This document shows, in pieces, positions 11,600 through 22,428 of a stretch of DNA of 64,000 nucleotides. A program made the position numbers and the translations under genes. Under the pieces are notes generated by a model. The model was given only the letters and a program-made list of their open reading frames with translations, did no database searches and was not told the origin of the DNA. This DNA is from Arctopsyche grandis. Lineage: Eukaryota; Arthropoda; Insecta; Trichoptera; Hydropsychidae. Location of the stretch: contig NC_135357.1 in the NCBI RefSeq assembly GCF_051622035.1, forward strand, positions 32,964,191 through 33,028,190. Reading direction: 5' to 3'. Each line of letters opens with the position of its first letter. Positions within the stretch are counted from its first letter, which is position 1.

Positions 11600-11930
11600 C
11601 GAAATTTCTTCAAACCATACATTTTCAACAGTTTTTTTAACTCATAATTTGCCCCAGGGTGTCGTTTTTATTCCCTTTGCTTTATAATAGCCCATAAATA
11701 TTCGATAGGTTGTAAGTCGGGGCTATTGTCTGGTCATTCGACTTAAGACACAGTTTTACTGCAAATTTACAGATTTTGGCAGTAATATCCACACTGTCAA
11801 GAAACATAATATGAATATCAGCCTGTCAGAAAGCCATACTGGCACTTCAAATGGCATTGATGGTTTCATGTATGTCAGTTTGTGGCACTATAATATCGGT
11901 GTGCACACATTTTCTAGTAAAAATGTATTC
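11600..11930 (-). pseudogene. Tc1-like transposase fragment
   Basis: The minus strand reads DNSPDLQPIEYLWAIIKQRE, the conserved end of the Tc1 DD34E domain with its final Glu, at about 11735-11675. Upstream, a stretch resembling D-x-x-x-TAKICK marks the second Asp region in another frame. Heavily decayed. It is a different copy from the Tc1 at 18850-20423. Confidence 0.65.
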
Positions 11931-12419
11931 AGATTTGTGTGTTAGTGCTACTTTTACTAAGAAAATTACATTTAAATTTACATTTCATTGTTTATCAAAT
12001 TGGTATGTATATTGACTAGTGAATGTATATGTTACAGTACTAATGTTGACTTCAGTTCGTTCATGAACGTACTAGTTTTTTCATACATGAACTATTGGTT
12101 TTAGTTTTAACAGTCAAAAGCCGTCATCAAATGTCACATGAAACTTTTAACTGTCAAACCGTTTGAAATGTAAAAACGGCAAGTATTTAAAAGGGAAATC
12201 CTATGGAAACCACATTACAACGTTTTCGTATCTGCTTATATTAATAATATTGCCACTCAGGGTAAACAAACAAAACACATGTATGCATGTACAAAAAAAA
12301 GAAACGAATTAATGTGAAATTTCTCCGAAATTCAAGGGAATTATACCCAAGCATACCCAAAAGAGAAAGAGTAGGGTAGAGATATGGGTAGTACCCAAAC
12401 TATTTCTTATAGAGAAAAC
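11931..12419. other. Intergenic AT-rich sequence
   Basis: No gene recognised. A short dyad around GTTCATGAACGTAC lies at about 12059-12072. The region ends where the jockey-like RT relic begins. Confidence 0.4.
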
Positions 12420-12895
12420 GAAGAATGCTTTTTGCACTTTTTCGATCATAAGAGAGTAATTTGTTTAATGTGGATTCCACACAATTGCATTATACTCTAG
12501 CTTACTTCTAACAAGCGAGTTGAAAAGAAAGCGAGAAGACAAGGGTTTGGAGAATAACCGAGCATATCTCAAGACAAATCCAAGTCGACGAAAGGAAACG
12601 TCAGCGACTGTCTTGATGTGGTTGTGAAAGGTGAATTAAGGATCAAAAGTGATACCCAAGTCAACCATAGATTCCACACGCTTCAACAACACGGATCCAA
12701 TGGAATATCCGTGACAATTGAGCTAATGCGCACGTCCATAACTCACAATGGAACATTTACTAGTGTTCAGTTCAAGCCCTAAACTGGAACTGAACTCTAA
12801 AACAGCGTTAATATCCGCTTGAAGGAGAGAGGCTTGCCTCTCATCCTTAACAGCAAATAATAATTTAAAATCGTCTGCAAATAAGATACACTAGT
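12420..12895 (-). pseudogene. Jockey/CR1-like LINE reverse transcriptase fragment
   Basis: The minus strand reads LFADDFKLLFAVKDERQAS with the FADD catalytic motif at about 12865, then INAVLEFSSSLGLELNTSKC and, after an in-frame stop, a CHGYSIGSVLLKRVESMVDL segment and LGITFDP. This is the palm-to-thumb part of a non-LTR reverse transcriptase, truncated at both ends. It differs from the RTE element at 15131-18815. Its breakpoint sits directly against the GTGACC repeat upstream of gene C. Confidence 0.8.
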
Positions 12896-12904
12896 AAAAT
12901 GACG

Positions 12905-12972
12905 TGACCAGTTTTAGTGTGACGGGTGATCACGTGTGACCGGTTCACATTTGACTAGTAGTCCGTTTACCC
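12905..12972 (+). repeat. GTGACC foldback end upstream of gene C
   Basis: This is the right end only of the GTGACC element (GTGACGGGTGATCACGTGTG, then CACATTTGACTAGTAGTCCG). The rest is cut off by the neighbouring LINE relic. It ends 11 bp before the TATA box of gene C. Confidence 0.8.
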
Positions 12973-12982
12973 ATTTCTCTGG

Positions 12983-12990
12983 TATAAATA
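12983..12990 (+). promoter_or_regulatory. TATA box, gene C
   Basis: TATAAATA lies 86 bp before the ATG, just past the GTGACC repeat. The same box is at the same spacing in genes E and F but is missing from D and G. Confidence 0.6.
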
Positions 12991-13068
12991 GTATCAAATT
13001 TAGACCAAAAAAAAAGTTGCAAGGCGTAGGCGAATCGTTGCTGTCAGAGTTGATGGAGTGCAGGGACG

Positions 13069-14765
13069 ATGGAGTGCAGGCTTTGTCTTGGACCAGCTCC
13101 GGCCGAATCTTCCGTCTCCATCTTCAGCTCCACACCAGGTCCTCATCCAGAGCGTCTGGAGCAACGCATTCGGACCTGCTGTCAAATTCAGGTCGGTGCT
13201 GCTTATAGGTTATAATATTCAGGTTATAATTATTGTGGTTAACTCTTCTCACCGCTCGATCCTACTTTTTTCATCTGCAGGTTAAAAGAAACGATGGGTT
13301 TCCAGACGCGGTGTGTCTTTCGTGTAAAACCAATCTGGAATTATTGATCAGCTTTCGAAAGGCTTGTTTTCGAAGCAACGAAAAGTCTCAACTGAGGTTA
13401 GATGATTGCTTGAAGATCAAGACTGAAGAAGTTTTATTGGAAGATTTAATATGGGACGATGAGCCTTCACTACCAACAATTCACCGAAAGAATAGTGAAA
13501 TTTGTTTAAAGCCATTTCCCAATAAATCCGAACTTGTGTTAAACAAAAGATCACATACAGGAGAAAACCTGTTCAAATGTGATATTTGTTTAAAATCATT
13601 TCTTCAAAAAAGTACACTTGTCAGACATTTAAGAACTCACACGGGGGAAAAGCCTTACAAGTGTGAAATTAGTTTAAAATCATTTTCTAATAAATCTGAC
13701 CTCAAGAAACATAAAAAATTGCATACTGGGATAAAACCACACAAATGTGACATTTGTTTAAAATCATTTCTTCGAAAAGGTACACTTGTCAAACATTTAA
13801 AAACTCACACGGGTGAAAAGCCGTACAAGTGTGAAATTTGTTTAAAATCATTTTCTAATAAATCTGACCTCAAGAAACATAAAAAATTGCATACTGGGAT
13901 AAAACCACACAAATGTGACATTTGTTTAAAATCATTTCTTCGAAAAGGTACACTTGTCACACATTTAAGAATTCACACGGGGGAAAAGCTTTACAAGTGT
14001 GAAATTTGTTTAAAATCATTTTATGAAAAATCTTACCTCAAGAAACATAAACAATTGCATGCTGAGATAAAACCACACAAATGTGACATTTGTTTAAAAT
14101 CATATGTTAGTAAAAATGGTCTTGTGTCACATTTGAGATTTCATACGGGGGAAAAGCCTTACAAGTGTGAAATTTGTTTAAAATCATTTACTGATAAATC
14201 TACCCTCAAGCAACATTTAAAATTGCATGCTGGGATAAAACCACACAAATGTGGCATTTGTTTAAAATCATTTTCTAAAAAATCCAACCTCGAACAACAT
14301 AAAAAATTTCATGCTGGGATAAAACCACACGAATGTGACATTTGTTTTAAATCATTTGCTCACAAATCTTACCTCGAGAGACATAAAAAAGTGCATGCTG
14401 GTCTAAAACTACACAAATGTGAAATTTGTCTAAAACCATTTTCTTATCAATCTAGTCTCGACAGACATAAAAAATTGCATACTGGGATAAAACCACACAA
14501 ATGCGAAATTTGTTTAGAGTCATTTGCTCACAAATATTACCTCGAGGGACATAAAAAAACGCATTCTGGAATAAAACTATACAAATGTGACATTTGTTTA
14601 CAATCATATGTTCGTAAAAATAATCTTGTGTTACATTTGAGATCTCACACGGGGGAAAAGCCTTACAAGTGTGAAATTTGTTTAAAATCATTTTCTGATA
14701 AATCTGACCTCAAGAAACATAAAAAATTGCATGCTGGGATAAATAGGAAAAAAGGAGGTTTGTAA
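13069..14765 (+). CDS. ZAD-C2H2 zinc-finger protein, gene C (14 fingers, one broken)
   Basis: A two-exon gene of 535 residues. Exon 1 (13069-13191) encodes MECRLCLGPAPAESS through CCQIQ and ends at GTCGGT. Exon 2 (13281-14765) begins after TCTGCAG with VKRNDGFPDAVCLSCKTN, completing the ZAD, then a linker with an acidic patch (EEVLLEDLIWDDEP). A degenerate first finger lacks its first Cys (NSEICLKPF) and is followed by 14 finger units of 84 bp. In the second, CEIS replaces CEIC, so one zinc ligand is lost. Fingers alternate GEKPYKCEIC and GIKPHKCDIC types, that is, 168-bp pairs. An upstream ATG at 13053 is out of frame and was rejected. The C-terminus is NRKKGGL. Probable nuclear DNA-binding protein; target unknown. 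Confidence 0.93.
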
Positions 14766-15119
14766 AAAATTGTCATTATATAAGTACTGTTAAAATTTCA
14801 ACATTTTGGCTGCATGCGTGCCATGGTGTTTCTGGTGCCCCCTTCTCATGAAATTTCTTCTCATTGCAGTTTATTTAAATAATTTTAAGAGAAATTATAA
14901 TTGAAAATTAAATACACAGATCTATTACTTGGCTTAATTGTTTTATTTATTTTAAATGTTATAATTTTTATTTATTGGATGAAATTGAGATAATTTTGGC
15001 AAACATTCTTCATCATCCTAAGCCAGGGGTCGGCAAACCAAATATTCATTCTTTCAATACAAACATTTTCATTGAACATCTAAATTATTGTTTTATTAAA
15101 AAACGGCTATTCAGTACAT
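14766..15119 (+). repeat. Shared 3' flank of the zinc-finger units (C copy)
   Basis: The sequence after the stop codon is nearly the same in all five genes (GGCTGCATGCGTGCCATGG and onward, to CGGCTATTCAGTACATAAG). Copies lie at 24299, 36703, 46829 and 52854. It shows that the duplicated unit extends past the gene. It contains 3' UTR and AT-rich DNA. Confidence 0.85.
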
Positions 15120-15133
15120 AAGTAAGTATGTCA

Positions 15134-16627
15134 TCATTTACAGCCATTCGCCATCCACTGCTGGATGAAGGCCTCTCCAACACGCTTCCACTCGTCTCTG
15201 TTTTGCGCAACACTCATCCATCTCATTCCGCACATTTTCCTAATTTCGTTCACCCATCTTCCTTGCGGTCTTCCTTTTACTCTTTTGCCTTCTCTCGGGT
15301 ACCATTCAAGCACTTCTTTTGTCCACCTTTCGTCCATCCTCCTAGCTACGTGACCCGCCCATTGCCATTTCAATCTCTTCACTCTATCCACTATGTCCAC
15401 TACCCTTGTCATATTTCTCACCCACGTGTTCCGCTTTCTGTCTTTCCTCGTTATGCCAAGCATACAGCGTTCCATACTTCTTTGAGTGCATTGGATTTTA
15501 TTTAGCATCTTGGCGTTCAGTGTCCAAGTTTCACATCCATACGTCATCACTGGCAAAACGCATTGATCAAAGATCCTTTTCTTCAGGCAGAGTGGCATTT
15601 TTGATTTAAAAACAGCATTCATCCGTCCAAATGCACTCCACCCTAATTTCATACGTCTCTTTATCTCTTCATTTTTACTACCAGACATGTCAATTATTTG
15701 ACCTAAATATAAATAATTATTTACTACTTCTACTGGTTTATCATCTAAGGGGATGCTATCAGGCATGCAATAACTATTGAACATTAGTTTAGTCTTATCT
15801 ACGTTAATTTTTAATCCTACTTTTCTACTTTCCCTGTCCAGCTGTGTTAGTCTGATAAGTAGGTCAGCTGAATCACGAGCTACTAAAACTATATCGTCTG
15901 CGAACCGAAGGTGACTCAAAAAGCGACCATTGATGCTTACTCCGGCTGTATCCCAATCCAATTTCCTGAAAACTCCCTCAAGCACCGCATTGAATAACTT
16001 GGGCGAGATTGTATCTCCTTGTCTTACTCCTTTTCCTATGCTAAATCTATCTGTACCTGAAAAATTTTTAACCGAACCTGTGGCATTCTTATATATTGCA
16101 GCTAACAGTCCCACATAGGGTTCCGGCACTCCCTGTGTTTTTAGAGCGTTAAGTACTGCATTATGACTAACTGTATCGAAGGCTTTCTCATAATCGACGA
16201 AACCTAGGCACAATGGCCGTTGATATTCGTTGGCGCGCTCGATTAGTTCGCCAACTACTTGGAGGTGGTCCATTGTGCTGAAATTTGCCCTAAACCCTGC
16301 CTGCTCTATAGGTTGGTTCTCGTCGAGGATATTCTTCAGCCTTTCTGTAATAACCTTCGTGAAGAGCTTGTAGACCGCTGAAAGTAAACTAATGGGTCGG
16401 TAGTTCTTGATATCGCTTTTGTCGCCTTTTTTGTGTATTAAAATGATAGTTGCGTTATTCCATCCTTCTGGTATCGCTTGGTTCTGGATGCATTTGCTGA
16501 AAAGCCTACCTAAGATATTAATTAGGGGGGGACCGCCACATTTTAGTAAGTCAATGGGAATATTATCTTCCCCTGGGGTTTTACCGTTCTTTGCAGTTTT
16601 TAGCGCGGCCTCTACTTCGCTAGGCAA
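15134..16627 (-). CDS. RTE LINE reverse transcriptase and C-terminal region
   Basis: The 497-residue open frame (start arbitrary, set by the frameshift) carries the full RT fingers and palm: KTPGEDNIP, KNYRPISLLSAVYKL, FVDYEKAFD near residue 143-151, GVRQGDTISPKLFN near 200 and FADD at 242-245, then NVDKTKLM. The C-terminal half contains LKWQWAGHVARR, GRPQGRWVNEIRK and DEWKRVGEAF, a tail typical of RTE proteins. Catalytic Asp residues are present. No stop interrupts it. It copies LINE RNA at the nicked target site (family knowledge). Confidence 0.9.
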   Translation of the reverse strand: MPSEVEAALKTAKNGKTPGEDNIPIDLLKCGGPPLINILGRLFSKCIQNQAIPEGWNNATIILIHKKGDKSDIKNYRPISLLSAVYKLFTKVITERLKNILDENQPIEQAGFRANFSTMDHLQVVGELIERANEYQRPLCLGFVDYEKAFDTVSHNAVLNALKTQGVPEPYVGLLAAIYKNATGSVKNFSGTDRFSIGKGVRQGDTISPKLFNAVLEGVFRKLDWDTAGVSINGRFLSHLRFADDIVLVARDSADLLIRLTQLDRESRKVGLKINVDKTKLMFNSYCMPDSIPLDDKPVEVVNNYLYLGQIIDMSGSKNEEIKRRMKLGWSAFGRMNAVFKSKMPLCLKKRIFDQCVLPVMTYGCETWTLNAKMLNKIQCTQRSMERCMLGITRKDRKRNTWVRNMTRVVDIVDRVKRLKWQWAGHVARRMDERWTKEVLEWYPREGKRVKGRPQGRWVNEIRKMCGMRWMSVAQNRDEWKRVGEAFIQQWMANGCK

Positions 16628-18081
16628 TACTGCAGGAACCCTTTGGCTGTGTGTCGATTCCGGAGCGGGAAATTGACCGTTGTTGTTCTCGTAAAGTTTT
16701 GCATAAACGTATAAACTCTGTCTATGATCTCTTCTCTATTCCTAATTATTACTCCGCTCTCTGATCTGATTGCGATCATTTGGTTTTTGCCTAAGAAAAG
16801 ATCTTGTTTGCACTTTTTCAGGCTACGGTTATTCTTAATGGTATTTTCTATTAGCTTGCTGTTAAAATCCCTGACATCCCTGACTATTCTCTTCTTAATT
16901 TCCTTATTTACTAGATTGTATTCTTGCTTATTATTATCCCTATCTAACTTCCTTTTATGCTTAATTAGATTTTTGGTTTCCTCTGAAATTTTGCTTAGCT
17001 TAATCTGTTTCCTGAGTCCAACTAATTTCTTACTTGTTGAGGCTAGAACCGAACTAATTACAGTGTTCAATTCCTCGATGTCTGCTTCTGGGTTTAATTT
17101 CCCGTATCGATTTCCAAGTTCGAGTTCGAATTCCTTTTTCCTAGACCTTAGTTGAGTGAAATCTGGAGAGTTACTGCATCCTTTTATCAATTTCCTACGT
17201 TCGCAATTTATATTAATGGCCATCTTGGCACGGACTAATCTGTGATCGCTACCTATATCTACTTTACTTAAAACACTAACGTCTTTAACGGAGTGCAGGG
17301 CATTTGTTAGGATGAAATCGATTTCGTTTCTGTCTCCTTTAGGACTCTCCCAAGTCCACTTATTGTTGGTGTTTTCCCTGAAAAATGAATTAGTGATAAA
17401 GAGCCTGTTGTGTTCTGCGAATTCTAAGAGGCGATCGCCTCTGTCGTTTCTTTGGCCGGTACCAAAATTGCCTACTGCTCTTTCTGTATTTGCCTTTTGT
17501 CCTATTTTTGCGTTAAAGTCGCCCATGATTATTTTAAAGTGGTGACGGCTATTATCGTATGCGCCCTGTATTTTTTCGTAGAAGTCTTCTATTTCCTCGT
17601 CTGGGTGGCTAGATGTGGGGGCGTACACTTGGAAGATTTGACAAGTGTACCTGCTCGAGATTCTTAATACTATATAGCATATACGTTCCGATATGTCGCT
17701 TATTTCTATAATATTTCTTTCTATTCTCTTATTGATAAGAAACCCTACTCCTCCTATTCTACCATTTGGTAGCCCTCTCCAGTAGAGACAGTTACCACTT
17801 TTTAGGATTATTTGGTTTTGCTGTTTTCGTCTTACTTCACTAAGTCCTACTATATCCCATTTGATATTTTCTAATTCATTCTCTAATGCAAGCACACTTC
17901 CTTCACTCGATAACGTTCTTACATTGTATGTAGCTACATACAGATTTCTATTAGCTAAGCTATCATCCATCGTCACTCTTACCTTGTTGGAGGTATGGAT
18001 ATTATTTTTCTCGCATTTATCCAAGATGTGTTGAGAAAAAGGCGGTACTTGAGAGAGAATTCCATTCAAGGATTGAGTCAT
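16612..18081 (-). CDS. RTE LINE apurinic-like endonuclease
   Basis: This 489-residue frame starts at a true ATG (18081). Endonuclease motifs in order: TYNVRTLS near 52, GLSEVRR near 78, VYAPTSSHPDEE, GDFNAKIG near 190, NEIDFILTNA near 255 and GSDHRLVRAKM near 275, all expected catalytic residues included. The frame then enters the connector to RT and leaves it near 16705, where a one-base shift moves YAKLYENNNGQFPAPES into the RT frame. In an intact RTE element both would form one protein of about 1000 residues. Confidence 0.9.
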   Translation of the reverse strand: MTQSLNGILSQVPPFSQHILDKCEKNNIHTSNKVRVTMDDSLANRNLYVATYNVRTLSSEGSVLALENELENIKWDIVGLSEVRRKQQNQIILKSGNCLYWRGLPNGRIGGVGFLINKRIERNIIEISDISERICYIVLRISSRYTCQIFQVYAPTSSHPDEEIEDFYEKIQGAYDNSRHHFKIIMGDFNAKIGQKANTERAVGNFGTGQRNDRGDRLLEFAEHNRLFITNSFFRENTNNKWTWESPKGDRNEIDFILTNALHSVKDVSVLSKVDIGSDHRLVRAKMAININCERRKLIKGCSNSPDFTQLRSRKKEFELELGNRYGKLNPEADIEELNTVISSVLASTSKKLVGLRKQIKLSKISEETKNLIKHKRKLDRDNNKQEYNLVNKEIKKRIVRDVRDFNSKLIENTIKNNRSLKKCKQDLFLGKNQMIAIRSESGVIIRNREEIIDRVYTFMQNFTRTTTVNFPLRNRHTAKGFLQYCLAK

Positions 18082-18849
18082 TACCGCCGTAGACTCTTCT
18101 CTGTATTCAGGTCAGGTGTCGGATTTTCATCCTAGGTATCACTTGGATCACTTATGGGTTATAACATGCCATTTAACAGGGTTACTTTGTAAGTGGAAGT
18201 AGTTAGTTATGATAATAATAGATTAGCAATTGTTATACTACTTTTACAAATCTTTATCGTGAGACGCCTCTTTGGAGACAACGGATTTATATATGTGAGT
18301 GCGGTTTGCAATTTAATATTTTAATAATAACTTTAGTAAAGAATATAAAATTACACGAATTACTTAAATATAATTTAAATATGAAAAAGAACTGATAGAC
18401 AGTTGGGAAACACCGTTTCTGTTTGCTATTATTCTATTAAGTAAAGTTCGTTAAAAATTTTTGGCTGAAAGCAATTATGTGGAAGATTTATTGCTTCTGT
18501 GGGACCGACCATTGACTGACGAAGGACATTTTTTTTTGTATTCAGGTAAGGAGATGTATCTCGTTCGTATATGCTTTTGCTCAGATTCGACACAAAAATC
18601 AACACAAAATTTTTCGAAACCACATAAAAACGCTTTTACGACCGATTTGCTGTTTATTTTTACACTTAAATTATACTAGGATGCAATTAGTAAAATAAGT
18701 GAGTAGATGGTTAAGTTTTTAGATTTAATTTCGTGCAATAGCCGGGTTTAAGCGAGTAATAGCGGGGAGTACGCAAAAGCACGTCTTCCCCGCATGACAC
18801 GAAAGACCGAACTCCAAGTAAGTATGTATGTATATGAAATGAAAACATA

Positions 18850-20423
18850 CTCAGCGCAAAGCGAAGGTTATCAGTTGCATCACATGCAAATAACAATATA
18901 TTTTAAAAGACAAGGAAAGGAATTTAAAATAACAGTTTTCGTATTACTTTCTACAACTCCTCTTCATCAATATGCAGCAAAAAAAAGCGATTTCGTCAAT
19001 AGATAACATTATGAGGGGAATCATTGTAAATTTGGAGTAAAAATGAACATTTTTTTTATACCTGGAGTAGAATTCATAAATCAAAAAACGATAAAACGGA
19101 TTTTTTTCTTCAAGCTTTTCAACATATCAAGGGGACTTCAAATAATAGTAGGGAATAAAAATAAAAATGTTTTTTTATTTTAATATTTAATGGGACCCCC
19201 TTTGTTTTTAATAAATAGTTTTATTCGTTTAAGTAGTGATTCATATATTATTTTTTTAATAATTCATCACTAATTTCATTGTAGCATACATCATAAATAA
19301 TGTATTTTAATTATTTTATGGTTTTTGGTTTCTTATCTCTAATTTTTTTGCCTATTTTGCTTCACATATTTTCGATTATATTTAGATCCGAGCTGTTTCC
19401 TGGCCATTCAATGGAGTTTATACCTAAACTATCTTTATCTTGATCGATATTTAAAAAAAAACCAAATGGTGAAATAACAATGCATTAAAAATAATTAAAA
19501 CTAATTGTGAAAATGATTTGAGTACTCTCAAATTTTGAACGATGCGCCGGTGCTAAATCATCGTGAAAGACAAGATCCTTAACCATTTGTCCAATAACGC
19601 GTTTGTCGATGATTTTTTTATACTCCTGTGAGTTGACTATCCCATCTAGTTTAATGATTGACCCAACACCATACCGTGTGATAGCCCCCAATACCATACC
19701 ATGGCGAATGTTAAACAGTCAGCGCTTAGCACGATTCTTTATAGCGTTCGCCTGATTTTCGCCATCCCATCTGATCCAATCAGGTTGAATTTGTATTCAT
19801 CTGAAAAAGTAATCGTCTCCCAATCTTGAACTGTCCAATTTTTCTTCTCTTTGGCCCACCAAAGACGAGTATCCTTCATTTTCTTCGTGAGGAGGGTTTT
19901 TTTTTGCACGGCGCCGTTAAAATAGACCAAGTTCATTTAGTTTATATTGAACTGTTCTAAGGCTTACTGTTTTTTCCAACTTCAATGAACTCGGATCTAA
20001 TTTCTGAAGAAGTTTTAAAACCGTTTTGAAGTAAAATTCTCTTTAAAATCCGTTCGTCTCGAGAAGTCAGTTTTTTTGCCATTTTTCCTCTTTCGACAGG
20101 TGTTATGTCCATTGTTTTTTTATACTTCTTAAGGAATATAGTTATTGAAGGTAAAATGTGTCCCCGTTCGTCGATAAATTTCCTCCCAGAAAGTGACAAT
20201 TTTTGATTTCTCGGTGATCGACAAAAATTCATATTTTACGCTCAACGCTCAAAACACTAAAAAAAAGACACGCACTACTTGAAAGTCTGGGGGAAACTGA
20301 GGTATGCTGAAAACAACTGTAAAAGTATAAAAACAAAATTGCCAGAAAGTGAGACCCAATAGGGCGAAAAATGGGCCATTCCGGTAAAATTTGTGACCGA
20401 TAAGCTTCGCTTTGCGCTGGGTG
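18850..20423 (-). mobile_element. Tc1-like transposon, decayed, empty site known
   Basis: Inverted ends CAGCGCAAAGCGAAGSTTATC lie inside a TA duplication (18848-18849, 20424-20425). Gene D and E flanks near 24670 and 37075 show the unoccupied site, where ATGAAAACATA runs straight into the TGTATGTAC sequence. Gene F has a truncated copy at the same place (47242-47595). The transposase on minus (about 20230-19300) is broken in several frames but keeps TFSDEYKFN and VFHDDLAPAHRS with catalytic Asp residues, and a WPGNSSDLN-x-IEN end with the Glu. Confidence 0.88.
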
Positions 20424-20659
20424 TATGTATGTACTTAAATCTGTCTGTAACGCAATAGATTTAAAAAATGTGAACGAAACATACAACTTATATGTAAATA
20501 AACATTCTTAAAATAATAATAAAATCAGTTTAAAATAATTATTTTATATTTTTATTATAAGATATTATACACATATATAAAAAATATATATATATAATTT
20601 TTTTTATATATATGATCTCATACATATTTCACAACAATAGCCAAGTCTTACGATGGCAT
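20424..20659 (+). repeat. Unit junction: 3' end of C unit and AT tract of D unit
   Basis: After the TA of the Tc1 site the unit runs to TTAA at 20508-20511, which is the unoccupied piggyBac target. An AT tract follows (AATAATAATAAAATCAG and onward) and then GATCTCATACATATTTCACA. The same block opens the E, F and G units. Confidence 0.75.
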
Positions 20660-21140
20660 TATAGGGGGGTTGGAGGTTTTGGACCGTTTCCCAGCCAGAA
20701 TTTTGAAGAGGATCTTTATTACTCGATTAATACAGGTGTATTTGTATGTACAGCGAAGTAGGTAAAGGATTCACTGGAACGAGCTAGGTCGAGTTCCTGA
20801 AGCTCACTGGCATCTGGGGACGATGCACTGGTTTATAAAGGTGTTGCTTGAGCAACGCGTAGCTGGGCTGGTGAGATCACGTTCTGGAAGATTCCGACGG
20901 GGTCGAGGTCTTCCTTTGTGTTCGATGTTTGATGCGTAGTTGCGTAGCTCCTTGGGATTTCCCGTGTACTCGTGATTGCGTATCTGGAGCGAGTCGAATC
21001 GCCTTTATGGGTAAGCTGGACGAAGTATTTCGGCCACGGCTAACTTTCGTGTACGAGAAGAGGACACGATGATGTCATTTGTACAGATTAAGTTCAATGA
21101 GGGAAATAGGTGATATCACAAGTCGTACTATATATCTACA
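20660..21140 (-). mobile_element. Solo LTR with GCAT target duplication
   Basis: The same family as 5231-5723, in reverse: rightmost end TGTAG, leftmost end CCTATA on the minus strand. GCAT flanks both sides (20656-20659, 21141-21144). The E, F and G units have the uninterrupted site (GATGGCATAATCATCGC), so the insertion happened after the units split. LTR retrotransposon fossil. Confidence 0.85.
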
Positions 21141-21470
21141 GCATAATCATCGCTTTTTTACAAACATGCAGAATGAATCTCTGGCATCGTCCCATTTGAC
21201 TATTCCAGAAGAAAGAATTCATCGATCCGAAGCTGAGAAACGAGCTTCTTTGTACATATAATTACTATTGTAACAAATGAACATAAATAAAGGATCCTCT
21301 TAGTGTTCGTACACAATCGGTGTTTTCATAGACCTTCCCGCGGTACATTTAGCGCCGCGGTGAATTAAGATTAAACTGTCATTTGACATTCGAACTGTCA
21401 AAGTGAAATGAACGCAAAGGCTATTGCCAAGCTTCTCCGATGCGAGCGTCAGATGAGCTGACTCAGATGA
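21141..21470 (+). repeat. Shared upstream spacer of zinc-finger units (D copy)
   Basis: The block AATCATCGC...GGATCCTCTTAGTG...CCGCGGTGAATTAAG recurs at 34515, 44455 and 47800. Its middle (ATAAATAAAGGATCC, GTACATATAATTACTATTGT) resembles the 3' part of the solo LTR family, so it may be an older LTR remnant carried by the unit. No gene. Confidence 0.6.
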
Positions 21471-22332
21471 GGGTTCGGTGATTACTAGTCAAATGTGAAC
21501 CTGTCACAGGACAACTGGTCGCTCTAGATCGGTCACTCGTGATCATCCGTCACGCTAAAACTGGTCACGAGAAAACTAGTCACACGCTAAAACTGGTCAC
21601 GAGAAAAATGGTCACACGCTAAAACTTGTCACGAGAAAACTGGTCACACGCTAAAACTGGTCGCGAGAAAATTGGTCAGACTAAAACTGGTCACGAGAAA
21701 ATTGGTCACACGCTAAAACTGGTCACGGGAAAACTGGTCACACGCTGAAACTGGTCACACCCAAAAATTTAAAATTGGTCACACAAACAAAAATATTCTC
21801 AAATACTTTTTATTTACGAAATTTTTAATATTATTGACTAGACATATGTTCGAGCCAAAGGCCCTCTTGGCCGTGGCTCGAACATATGGAGAGTCGATTT
21901 TGTGAAGCCAACAGTGCACTATTTAACTTAGCGTTGCTATATCCTACGAAATTGTGCAAACTGAATCGTCAACAGTTTAAGGATATAATGTCTACTATTA
22001 ATCAGGTATACCACATTAATAATTTTGAAACTGAAGCCTTGAGTTGGTTTGATTTTTCGAAAACGCGAGAATACAAAAGTAGCCAAGATTTCATCGACTT
22101 GTTACCTTTTACAAAGTGTTATCCAAGTGTCAGGTATGCCTTACTAGTTTTTACGTTACGTTCATCATACAAATACGCTACAGTAAATTAAAACTACATT
22201 AAAACATTACTAAAAATATTTTGCCCCCCCTTAGAAACGTGACCAGTTTTAGTGTGACGGGTGATCACGTGTGACCGATCTAGAGCGACCGGTTGTCCTG
22301 TGACCGGTTCACATTTGACTAGTAGTCCGTTT
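21471..22332. mobile_element. GTGACC foldback element with both ends, hAT debris inside
   Basis: The left end starts GGTTCGGTGATTACTAGTC and is followed by about eight tandem ACTGGTCACGAGAAAA-type units to about 21785. The right end (22229-22332) has the inverted CCGATCTAGAGCGACCGGTT block and ends GACTAGTAGTCCGTTTA. Between them (about 21880-22228) is a fragment of the hAT element found complete at 48357-50868, including the MESRFCEANSALFNLALLYP coding segment. The outer ends resemble the 9-bp-TSD MITE family (GGTTCGGTGATTACTGGTC). Confidence 0.75.
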
Positions 22333-22428
22333 AGTACCAAACTAGTACCAAATTTAGACCAAAAACAGTTGCAAGGCGAAGGCGACAAGGCGAGTCGTCG
22401 CTGTCAGAGTTGATGGAGTGCGGGGACG

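Larger units (their letters stand above)
15131..18815 (-). mobile_element. RTE-clade LINE, almost intact, 11-bp target duplication
   Basis: The element is bounded by AAGTAAGTATG on both sides (15120-15130, 18816-18826). The flanks join to the 3' flank of the zinc-finger unit exactly as in the other copies. Reading on minus there are a 5' region of about 730 bp (18815-18082), an endonuclease domain, a reverse transcriptase and a C-terminal domain. The stop codon TGATGA sits at the very end, giving the very short 3' tail typical of RTE elements. Only one frameshift, near 16705, separates endonuclease from RT frames. Recent insertion. Confidence 0.92.

Noticed and set aside
11388-11687. Plus-strand frame of 99 residues
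   Set aside because: It starts in AT-rich DNA and overlaps the antisense Tc1 transposase fragment; no family resemblance.
13053-13068. Upstream ATG in the same MEC-R context
   Set aside because: It is out of frame with the ZAD Cys pair; the ATG at 13069 gives the family start MECRLC and a donor in phase.
13000-13185. Minus-strand frame starting MTAGPNALLQTLW, repeated at all five genes
   Set aside because: It is antisense to ZAD exon 1, whose plus-strand reading has the expected Cys residues and splice donor.
21471-21785. GTGACC array considered as a CRISPR-like repeat
   Set aside because: Units are 16-32 bp and continuous with no unique spacers, no cas genes, and the DNA is eukaryotic.
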